This document shows positions 9,351-17,054 of a stretch of DNA of 64,000 nt, piece after piece (the stretch's first letter is position 1; the number at the start of each line of letters is the position of its first letter). The translations under genes were made by a program, and so were the position numbers. This DNA is from Corynebacterium parakroppenstedtii (GTDB lineage: Bacteria; Actinomycetota; Actinomycetes; Mycobacteriales; Mycobacteriaceae): positions 1,240,001 through 1,304,000 of the forward strand of contig NZ_JAGSOA010000001.1 of assembly GCF_019754935.1 (NCBI RefSeq), written 5' to 3'. The notes beneath the pieces are model-generated. The model saw nothing but the letters and a program-made list of their open reading frames with translations. It was not told the origin of the DNA and ran no database searches.

Positions 9351-9539
9351 ACTACTACCCTTTTCCTCACCGCACCCAGCTCAGGAACGCTAAGCTTCTC
9401 TTACGCTGTAAGTTTACACCCGTTTGCCGTACGCTAAATTTCCTTCAGTTTTTCTACAATTTCAACCCGAACGTTTCTCAATCTGAATTTTACGTGTTCA
9501 CCGGGTTTGCGTGAGCTTTATATTAAGCTCTCCTAATTC
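9351..9539. other. Non-coding stretch in the accessory island
   Basis: No gene is visible. The region leads into the degraded GDSL lipase remnant at about 9540-9840. It may carry the promoter of the leftward membrane-protein pair. Confidence 0.35.
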
Positions 9540-9840
9540 TAACATGTTCGTTTGGGTCAGCGGCTCACCTCCCAGCGGTCGGCCTCACCCCCACATGATT
9601 GGCTTAGGCAGGAAATTTAATGCGTCCCCCCTACAGCGGGCTAGTCCAACTCCCTTTATCCGTAGCTAAAAAGGGTAACGTCATACCTCATGCGATTAAC
9701 ATAGCTGTCTCGCCCGGTTACCCGTGCTTTTCCGAGACTCTAAAAACTCGGCCGATCACATCTAATACGGGGTTCCGTCCCACTATCATTTTGAGTATAG
9801 CAATTTCGGCGTTAAAGACTTCCCGAAAGCAATAATTCTT
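9540..9840 (-). pseudogene. Heavily degraded GDSL lipase remnant
   Basis: Reading leftward, one frame gives ILKMIVGRNPVLDVIGRVF and, after a frame change, RDSYVNRMRYDVTLFSYG. These align with QILAGRNPVLGEVFK and GQDIYANRMGNDTGVPVKNY of the GDSL pseudogene at 15.9-16.7 kb. Nucleotide resemblance appears to continue towards 9540. Several frameshifts and stops separate the pieces, and no start or catalytic Ser segment is recognisable. The extent is approximate. It is in the same orientation as the intact lipase at 4463. Confidence 0.55.
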
Positions 9841-10200
9841 GTTAGTTAAAACATCTAGCGCTAGAAGTTCCGAAGACTTCCGTGTAATGATCGCCTTCCG
9901 ACCTACCAGCACGCAGTAACCGCTCCGCCAATCTCAATGTGGGTTTTCCTCGGAATCAGGGTTGTACGACAAAAATATTGCCGGTCGGCATGTAGCCCGA
10001 GGTTAGACCTGCCTCTTTTGGATGCCGATTGAGTGTGTGCAGGCGGCGTCGAGGGCGTTGTCATAGAAGGCCAGTCATCCTGTTTCACGGTCGGCTTAGT
10101 TCGCCGGCCCACGTCACGGCGCTCCGCAATGGCAGGGTTGTCGATTCTTCGGCGTGGGACCACGACATTATTCCATTACCGTTTTAGGTGATCCTCTTAC
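9841..10200. other. Non-coding stretch before the IS110 element
   Basis: No supportable gene. The two short leftward frames here (9718-9912 and 9903-10163) have no recognisable domains, and the first overlaps the lipase remnant. Confidence 0.35.
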
Positions 10201-10209
10201 CCGGGTTGT

Positions 10210-10455
10210 GGAAATAGAATGAGTCTTGCTGCCCTCCCGGTGGGAAGGGGGTTAGTCGCTGGATCCGGTATGGCTCTTTTATATTCTGTCCGTGATGATC
10301 CGCGGGGTGTTGCCGCCGGAGTTCAGTGGCGTCCGAGGTTTGCTGATAGGAGCTTGGCCCCTGCCCGCCGCGCAGTGAGGTCTCATCGTAATGTGGTAGC
10401 CAGTTCTCGGCTCGCCCAGACATATCCAGCGGCGGATTCCACACACACCTCGACG
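10210..10455 (+). ncRNA. Candidate IS110 bridge RNA leader
   Basis: This is the non-coding left end of the IS110 element, directly upstream of its transposase start. In the IS110 group the target/donor bridge RNA is transcribed from this position (established family knowledge). Here the call rests only on position, length and the visible hairpin near 10239-10256. No target-binding loops were assigned. Confidence 0.3.
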
Positions 10456-11490
10456 ATGGGAAACACGATGCCCTGCTACGACGTGTTCCTAGGCATCGAC
10501 GTAGGTAAATACTTTCACTACGCCTACGCAATGGACGCCTGTGGGAACAAACTTTTTGCAACAGTCACCGCTCAAACCAATCAGGCACTGCGACGCCTGT
10601 TTCAACGAGCACGCCACTATGGACGAGTCCTGGCAGTAGTCGACCAACCGAACAATATCGGAAAACTCGTCGTCACCATCGCACGAGACATGCAGATAGA
10701 CATCGCCTATCTTCCCGGACTGGCCATGCGAAATCTGGCGCGGACCTATACGGGAAACTGCACAACTGATAAGCGAGATGCCTACATCATCGCCGATGCT
10801 GCACGGACCAGACCCGATGCGCTACGGCCCGTCGATCGTGATCACGAAATCTTCACCCAGCTGAAGTACCTCAACGGCCTGGACAATGACCTACGCCGCC
10901 ACTACACCACTCACGTTAATCAGCTGCGATCGACTCTGCTGAGCTGCTACCCGGAATTGGAATGCGCCCTACGAGGCCAAAAACTACATTTCACCTGGGT
11001 GTTATCCCTGCTGGCCCACTACCAGAACCCAGAACGTCTACGCCGAGTCGAACCCAGTCGACTTGCTAGCTTTGCTCGCCGCCGTGGCGCCCGATCACCC
11101 GAATCACTCATCGGTGCCATGTGTCAATCAATACGGCAACCAAGCGTAGCCATGGGCGCCACAGATCAACTCAGCCTAGGCATAGGGCTGCATGCCAACT
11201 ATATGCTGCGCCTGGCCGAGGACCGTCAGGCCATCCTCGCGCACGTTGACGCTCTCTGCGGTCAACTGCCTCACACTGAAATTCTGCTATCTATTCCGGG
11301 AATAGGGATCCGGACAGCGGCACGGATACTCATGTGTGTCGGTGATCTCAGCGCTTTCGCCACGCCAGCGCACCTGGCCTCCTACGCCGGCATCTGTCCC
11401 CAACAACGACTGTCGGGAGTGTCGATCAACAGCTCGGGGCCTAACCGAGGGGTAAGTAGCAGGAAGTGTGTCCCGATGTGGCCATTACTG
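10456..11490 (+). pseudogene. IS110-family transposase, C-terminus lost
   Basis: From the ATG at 10456 (MGNTMPCYDVFLGIDVGK) the protein has the RuvC-like N-terminal domain: Asp in GIDVGK, VVDQP at the usual acidic position, and TTDKRDAYIIADAARTRP with the DxxD pair. The C-terminal domain shows LLSIPGIGIRTAARIL and a conserved Ser region in QQRLSGVSINSSGP. After about codon 335 the expected family ending is replaced by unrelated sequence running into IS1249, so the product is truncated or chimeric. An upstream in-frame extension to 10219 is leader sequence rather than protein. Confidence 0.8.
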
Positions 11491-11493
11491 CTG

Positions 11494-12845
11494 GCCAGAG
11501 GGCATAAAAACACCAATAATAATGCCGCCGGTGTTATTATCGGCCTCCCAATGGTCAATACACGGACAACGCGCCCACCTGTGGTATCGGGGCTGCTGGT
11601 TTACTTTCCCCGGTGACAACAAACCGACCACGATGCCCCGTATGTACTGGGCCGATGAAGAAAAACGGAACAACAACAGCCGGCACACCACGATGGCGAT
11701 GCACCAACCCCCACTGCGGAAGCTCACTATCCCGCCGCCGCACCGACAAAGCCCGCACCCGCGATGTCCGCGCCTTCCACACCTACGTCACCGGCACCAC
11801 ATCGCTGTCGGATATCGCCCGCCAGCACGGAGTGAGCCGATGGACAGTCACCCGCCGGTTCCGCACCTTCTGGCTTATCGACATCCCCAACCAGCCCGAC
11901 CCCGACCGCATCTACGACCACATATTTATCGACGGCACCTACACCCAAGCCGGATGCCTCCGCATCGCCGCCAGCCTCGACCACGTCATCGCCTGGCACT
12001 GGGCACCCACCGAATCAACACAGGCCTACACACAACTATTAGCCAGCATCGCCCCACCCCTGTGCGTCGTCCTCGACGGCGGGCAAGGAGCCTTAAGCGC
12101 GATCAAACACTGCTGGCCTGAGACACAAATCCAGCGCTGCCTCGTCCACGCCCAACGCGTCGTCCGCCGCTACACCACCAGCCGGCCCCGCACCGATGCC
12201 GGGCGCACCCTCTACCGGTTGGCGCTGACACTCACCGGCATCCGCACCCAAGAGCAAGCAGCACAATGGATCGTTCACCTGCATGAATTCGGGCAGGTCT
12301 ACAAAAAATTCCTCAATCAAAAAACGGAGCTGCCCACCGAACGGGCCACTCTCAACCGCACCTGGGAATGGACACACCTGCGCGTGCGGAAAGCCTACAA
12401 CTCACTGCTGAATCTCGTGGGCAACCAAGGGCTATTCGCCTACCTTGACCCACCACCACAGGCCATCGAACCCCACCGCTGGGTAGCAACCACCAACAGT
12501 CTGGAAGGAGGGATCAACACCCAACTCAAACGCCGAACAGATGCCCACCGAGGCCGATCCGGACAACACCAACGAAAAATGCTGGAATGGTGGCTTTATA
12601 CACACACGCACCTGCCTGACGACCCACTCGAGATCGCCAGGCAGTGCACTTTCGGCCAGGATCAACTCGCCAAAGTAACCACCCTGACCTATAACGAGAA
12701 CCACGCCGACCACCACACAGGACGACCAGCCCTCTACGACAAGGGTATCCCAACCGAATACACACACTCCATAGGCATCCGAAAAGGACCCATGCGCTAA
12801 CAAAAACAGCCCGGCCCGCGACACGCCGACCAGACACACTTTTTG
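11494..12845 (+). mobile_element. IS1249-type insertion sequence
   Basis: It contains one intact transposase gene (11613-12800). The left end is placed near the GGCATAAAAACACC stretch at about 11500 and the right end near 12840, where CACACTTTTTGCTACTTAAC reads on the opposite strand as a partly matching end. The repeats are imperfect as read by eye. It interrupts the 3' part of the IS110 transposase. Confidence 0.6.
11613..12800 (+). CDS. IS1249-like transposase (IS256-related, zinc-ribbon N-terminus)
   Basis: 395 residues, full length and apparently intact. The N-terminus has a zinc-ribbon-like pattern (RCPVCTGPMKKNGTTTAG followed by WRCTNPHCG), then a helix-turn-helix (SLSDIARQHGVSRWTVTRRF). 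The catalytic acidic residues are probably in IFIDGTYT, VVLDGGQGA and NSLEGGINTQLK, as in MULE/IS256-like transposases. IS1249 itself was described in Corynebacterium, which fits the host. This is the only insertion sequence in the window that looks capable of transposition. Confidence 0.85.
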   Translation: MTTNRPRCPVCTGPMKKNGTTTAGTPRWRCTNPHCGSSLSRRRTDKARTRDVRAFHTYVTGTTSLSDIARQHGVSRWTVTRRFRTFWLIDIPNQPDPDRIYDHIFIDGTYTQAGCLRIAASLDHVIAWHWAPTESTQAYTQLLASIAPPLCVVLDGGQGALSAIKHCWPETQIQRCLVHAQRVVRRYTTSRPRTDAGRTLYRLALTLTGIRTQEQAAQWIVHLHEFGQVYKKFLNQKTELPTERATLNRTWEWTHLRVRKAYNSLLNLVGNQGLFAYLDPPPQAIEPHRWVATTNSLEGGINTQLKRRTDAHRGRSGQHQRKMLEWWLYTHTHLPDDPLEIARQCTFGQDQLAKVTTLTYNENHADHHTGRPALYDKGIPTEYTHSIGIRKGPMR

Positions 12846-13196
12846 CTACTTAACCCACAAATAAATAATGAATAAACCCTTAGATAAAAAACCGAAATCC
12901 GCTTTGAACACTTTGAAAAAGCAGCGAAACCGGACGGAAAATCCAAGATTAAGAATAAAATTGGAAAACACCGCAATAATGAGCGAGCCTACCCTAGAAA
13001 TCTGGACCACAAAACAGGGCCGACGACTCATGCTCAACAAGTCGCAAAAACTATAGGGGTAGAGATCACGACGGTAATACGAATCACATATAAAAAGAAC
13101 ACGCTTACTATTGTGATACAAAACAACAGTGCGCCCATTTAGATAAAGAACAGTCGGGAACCACTTCCGAACCACCAAATAATAGAATTGGAAGTA
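12846..13196. other. AT-rich intergenic stretch downstream of the HEPN gene
   Basis: No supportable gene. Two overlapping frames exist (12868-13056 rightward, 12846-13178 leftward), but neither shows domains or a convincing ribosome binding site. Confidence 0.4.
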
Positions 13197-13964
13197 TTAG
13201 GAGCGCCAAACGAGACCGCGCCGCACACCCCTAAGGAAAGATTTACCCACGATAGCAACCGACTCGACGTGTTCACTTTGACAGATATCGCAAAACCTAG
13301 TTTCAGATGCAGGAGACTTTAATAAAGAACCTTGACGATGTGCTGCATCGTGACGGAAAGTCAGGACATCCTCAAACTCGTTCCTGACCGTTTTGTAAGA
13401 AGCGACATGCGTCAGATTTGAAGTGGAGTAGGCATCGGAGCTCAAATACCCCTCGATAAGTTCCCGGAGTTTAAAACCAACGCCTAGATCACGAAGTAAC
13501 GAACAAATGGCTTCCCAGTTTTGGTAGCTCCGGCGTTCAAAACCCTTGTATATCTTAAAATAGCGAAGGCCATGGGGAGTATATTGCTGTGGGTCAATGA
13601 AGTCTGATAAGAACGCCTTGAATGCAGAAGCGGCCAGGTTCAACTTAACTTCACTTTGAGGACGATAACATCCCTCTAAGTAACCAATAACAACACACGG
13701 CGCTACTTCTTTCAAAAAACTGTCCAACGATGATATGAGGTGTACCGGCACCAGCATATCCATTTCCTGAAAGAATTCTTCAGAAAGCAGGAATTCACTT
13801 TTTCGCGACTCCCGGATGGTCCGAACTCTTTGGATACTATGCTGATCGGATAACTCTTTAATTAACCCGAGGCCTTTTTTTAAATTCGCATCGAAGACCG
13901 ACTCAAGTAAATTGAGTCTATAAGCTAAGTCAGAGACATCCATTGCACTATTCCCGGCTATCAT
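13197..13964 (-). CDS. HEPN-like protein (putative RNase) coupled to a ParA-like ATPase
   Basis: 255 residues of no named family I can assign with certainty. A long helical protein is suggested, and residues 204-209 read RHDAAH, within VLTFRHDAAHR. That matches the R-x4-6-H signature of HEPN RNases such as the RiboL-PSP and MAE_28990 groups. Near the C-terminus a single C-x2-C (FCDICQSEH, Cys225 and Cys228) could bind metal. The ATG overlaps the stop of the upstream ParA gene by four bases (ATGA), so the pair is translationally coupled. The AT-rich composition and IS-rich neighbourhood suggest horizontal gain. An antiphage or toxin role is inference; a structural, non-enzymatic HEPN fold is possible. 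Confidence 0.6.
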   Translation of the reverse strand: MIAGNSAMDVSDLAYRLNLLESVFDANLKKGLGLIKELSDQHSIQRVRTIRESRKSEFLLSEEFFQEMDMLVPVHLISSLDSFLKEVAPCVVIGYLEGCYRPQSEVKLNLAASAFKAFLSDFIDPQQYTPHGLRYFKIYKGFERRSYQNWEAICSLLRDLGVGFKLRELIEGYLSSDAYSTSNLTHVASYKTVRNEFEDVLTFRHDAAHRQGSLLKSPASETRFCDICQSEHVESVAIVGKSFLRGVRRGLVWRS

Positions 13965-15007
13965 ATTGCTTCAATTGTTCCCGTAATTTGTTTGGCGAGG
14001 TTGGTAAAGATTTCATTGAACTTTAAAACGTTTTCCATTTGCCCCTTCGCAGCCGCTCCGCTAGTGGTTAATTCTGACTCAGCTAACTGATAGATTGGTT
14101 TTCCGCACGTCTGCGCTGTAGCGATTAGCGAATTAAAGTTTGGTATTTCGGCAAGTTCATACTTGACGTCATATTGGGAGTAAACATTATCATTCAATAC
14201 CATACCGGCATCACTTAAGGCTGGAATCAGAGTTTCCACAACGGCATTCTGTAGTGATTCCATATAACGCCTAAATGATTGTGTGGGCAACTTATTTCTT
14301 ACGTTATAATTTTGCACCACGGTACCCAAAAATTTGGGTGTGCTCGGAGTGAATTTATAGATCATATCACGATCGTCAAAAAGCTCTAACCTATTAATCT
14401 TTTCCGCCCACCTAGCCCAATCCGGAAGGACTCTCGACAAGCTATCAATAGCCATCACCGAAAAAATATCCGGCATCATAGGAACGATGAAATAGTCAGA
14501 AAGAAGAAGATTAACTTGATTTAAAGCCCCCAAACTGGGACTTAGGTCAAGTAGTATGTAGTCTAATTTATATTTTTTATTTAATAGTGTGTACAGATTG
14601 CCAAACGAGCCGGGAACGTTTTGCATTGCAGGCATCACCGCTCCCATATTCATCGCGGTTGCCAACTGTGTTTCAACTTCAGCCATTCGCACATTACCCG
14701 GGAGTATCCAGAGCCTTTCTTGATTTCGCACCTTAATGACATCCGGTGTTTTTATTTTTTCTCCGGTCCCTTTCATTGCAGGCTTCAAAGCTGAATGTAA
14801 GTTTGATTGGGCGTATGACTGATAATCTTTAGGCAATAAGCCACTTTGCCCTACTTCTAAAGCAGATCCTGTGAGATTGCACTGGGGGTCTAAATCAATC
14901 ATCAGGACGTTTTTTCCTAATTGAGCCATTTTCCATCCGACATTGAAACATGTGGTGGTCTTACTTACTCCACCTTTGTTATTGAAAAATGCTATGATTT
15001 TCATCAT
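13961..15007 (-). CDS. ParA/Soj-like P-loop ATPase (partner of the HEPN-like protein)
   Basis: 348 residues from the ATG at 15007 (upstream GTG and TTG codons are possible; no good ribosome binding site is seen). It has a deviant Walker A with both lysines, NNKGGVSKTT (residues 9-18), where the family usually has Gly in place of Ser15. MIDLDPQCNLTG forms the Walker A' region and LLDLSPSLGALNQ the Walker B. The C-terminal third (from about 200) is longer than in plasmid ParA. No parB or centromere-like repeats lie alongside; the partner is the HEPN-like gene instead. Chromosome or plasmid segregation is therefore less likely than a dedicated accessory, possibly defence, function (inference). 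Confidence 0.8.
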   Translation of the reverse strand: MMKIIAFFNNKGGVSKTTTCFNVGWKMAQLGKNVLMIDLDPQCNLTGSALEVGQSGLLPKDYQSYAQSNLHSALKPAMKGTGEKIKTPDVIKVRNQERLWILPGNVRMAEVETQLATAMNMGAVMPAMQNVPGSFGNLYTLLNKKYKLDYILLDLSPSLGALNQVNLLLSDYFIVPMMPDIFSVMAIDSLSRVLPDWARWAEKINRLELFDDRDMIYKFTPSTPKFLGTVVQNYNVRNKLPTQSFRRYMESLQNAVVETLIPALSDAGMVLNDNVYSQYDVKYELAEIPNFNSLIATAQTCGKPIYQLAESELTTSGAAAKGQMENVLKFNEIFTNLAKQITGTIEAI

Positions 15008-15859
15008 TTTCACCAATCTAATCTCGATCTTGCTACACCGAACAGCGACGGGTGTCAGCTTTCCTACTACTGCCGATTACCAAGGGCATGGTTTTGCGAC
15101 CGATAGTTTTATGTTAGGTTGGTCGCTGGCGCATAGCAACCCTTTTTGCACATTTCTCTCCTTTAGGAGTTTCGAATCGGGGGGGGGAGTTCGGTGCAGC
15201 CGGGTGCTTCATCGATTCCTACGAGCTTTCCAGATACAACTAGTAGCCTTCACCTGTTACCATCGCCAAGTCTCTTAAGGTTAGCCGTAGGTTGTAACGC
15301 GCGCCCGTAGCGTAAATGCTGCCTTCTTATGAGGGTACGGTTGTTGCCCTCTTACTAGGGTGCAATTGGAGCTGTACCGGCCGCGTTGATCACTCGTTGC
15401 CCTAGCCACCGTCCAGCCGTTACTGCTACAATCTCTGCACGCACGGGTTATATTTCCCTCACAGGGTCATTTTATTTCAGAAACTGCGCCCCATCACTCG
15501 TTCCTTTAGCCATAAAACGAATCACTGGTCTACAAAACCGCTACAAAGGGGATTACTACAGCGTCGGCATTCGCTCTGGAAACCGTCTATACTGCGCGAC
15601 ACTCTAGAACCCCATACTGACCGCGATGCACGGGCCGCATCTAGTGAGTCCCCCCCCGGTATGCTTGCAGCCTGACCGGTAACGGTAATCAGCCCGGTCG
15701 AGACTTCGGGAAAGAAGTACCCAAATGTCTGTGACAGTGCCAAAAGCCCTTCGACTCGGCGCTGGAGGATACGCCTTACTGAAGTGTTGAGCCTACGCTA
15801 CGCTGTCCCCCCTATGGCAAGAGCCTTAGTTTCAGTTTGCCTTACCCTTTTACCGACAC
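15008..15859. other. Gene-free region between ParA gene and GDSL pseudogene
   Basis: About 850 bp with many stops in all frames and no recognisable domain. The base composition and its position between lipase copies suggest decayed coding sequence, but I could not align it convincingly to the lipases. Confidence 0.4.
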
Positions 15860-16731
15860 TTAAATGAGCTCTTTGAGCTTGTCAGCGTAAAACTGGTTGC
15901 CAGCGGCGGTTAATTGACCTCACAGGTTATGCTCTTGATCATCGATATCTGCAGCAGCTAATCTTTCGCCTGTACCACAACTATTATTGTTTTTCGCTGC
16001 ATTTATATTAGCAAACTTATCTAGGAAGATAGCTCCGTTTTGCTGAGCTAGTTTTCGCTGTGATTCCCTCACGCTAGCCTGAGTCTGATCAAACCCTTTT
16101 ACGAAAACACGAGACACGTTACCCGCAAAGTTAATCGGACAAAGGTTGCTGTGCCCATCCGACAAGTCAGGATAGCCCACGACGACGATCTTTGTATTCG
16201 GGGCTAAGGAGCGAACTCGTGCTATCTGAGACGACATCCCCTCAAGATAACTAGCCTCACGAGCCTCTGGTGATTTTTGTGCATCAGGTTCAAGATAAAT
16301 ATCGTTCATTCCGAAAACGATAGTCACCAGTCGAGTACCACCATTTAGAGAATGGTCCCCCTCAGCCTGATCGACTTGCGCTTGGAAATTAAAAGGATGT
16401 GCCACTACACCTGGGCACCTGAACACGCGTAATTCTTTACAGGAACTCCAGTATCATTCCCCATACGGTTTGCGTAAATGTCCTGCCCAGTCGCGCAATA
16501 ACCTGCGGGGATTTTTGGAGTCTTGAAAACTTCTCCTAATACAGGGTTCCGGCCCGCCAAGATTTGAAGCATATTTGGATTAGCAGCTAAAGAGTCACCG
16601 AAGCTGACATAATCTCCCTGATCATCAGCCCGAACATTCGATGCATTAGAAGCTGCCAGTCCTACTCCTGTAAGCAGTCCCATTGCCAGCAGACAAGCAG
16701 GGAGGGAAAGCTTCATTGAGCTGATTTTCAT
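15860..16731 (-). pseudogene. Secreted GDSL lipase, inactivated by frameshift and nonsense mutation
   Basis: A paralogue of the intact lipase at 4463-5335. From the ATG at 16731 (GAAAGG upstream) it encodes a signal peptide and the YVSFGDS block. Near 16410-16420, after NYACSGAQ, the frame must shift by one base to continue with VVAHPFNFQAQVDQ. The second part has VFGMNDIYL and GYPDLSDG. At 15920-15922 a TGA replaces the Trp found in the intact copy (DDQEHNLW). Beyond it the frame still reads QLTAAGNQFYADKL, so the catalytic His region is cut off. Both lesions are visible in the sequence, so the gene should be dead unless one is a sequencing error. Confidence 0.85.
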
Positions 16732-17054
16732 TCGTAGAGACCTTTCAAAAGAGATCATGCTATCGCAAGGAATAAAGATAGGCCATTGTATAAATCCTAA
16801 TTTTCTAAGAACGTATTACATACCCGACAGGCCATCCTCAATGACAATAAAGAACCGGCGTCACCAGCTAGAGCCTCTGGCATGCTCAGGCTCTAAAGGT
16901 GTGGAGACACCATGCCAACCACGGCTTGGTTCCACGTCATCAGACTATGCCGGCCCATAGCGAGAACGTTATCAAAGGCACCATCCCGTAATACAGCTGA
17001 GACAATATCCTTTCTTCCAGCGCATACTGATGTGAACCACCTGCCCACTACAAG
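16732..17054. other. Intergenic region with small hairpins
   Basis: No gene is visible. A hairpin (AGAGCCT 16870-16876 with AGGCTCT 16888-16894) lies between the oleate hydratase gene end and the lipase pseudogene start. It could act as a terminator, although no clear T run follows. Confidence 0.35.

Larger units (their letters stand above)
10205..11493 (+). mobile_element. IS110-family insertion sequence truncated at its right end by IS1249
   Basis: The element begins near 10205, with a 230-250 bp non-coding leader before the transposase gene. The transposase loses its normal C-terminus near 11450, where the IS1249 sequence starts shortly afterwards (about 11494). The leader contains a strong small hairpin around CCCTCCCGGTGGGAAGGG (10239-10256). 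In IS110-family elements such leaders encode the bridge (seeker) RNA. Boundaries are approximate. Confidence 0.7.

Noticed and set aside
9903-10163. 86-codon leftward frame before the IS110
   Set aside because: No recognisable features; it lies in a gene-poor, degraded stretch.
12846-13178. 110-codon leftward frame downstream of the HEPN gene
   Set aside because: No ribosome binding site, no domain, Phe/Cys-rich composition and an overlapping frame on the other strand.
13961-15016. Plasmid-type partition system
   Set aside because: No parB-like gene or centromere-like repeats are adjacent; the coupled partner is HEPN-like.
15386-15743. Another GDSL lipase remnant (a GGDSLDAA stretch at about 15640 in the leftward frame)
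   Set aside because: Only a short resemblance around the GDS motif; the flanks do not align with the lipases.
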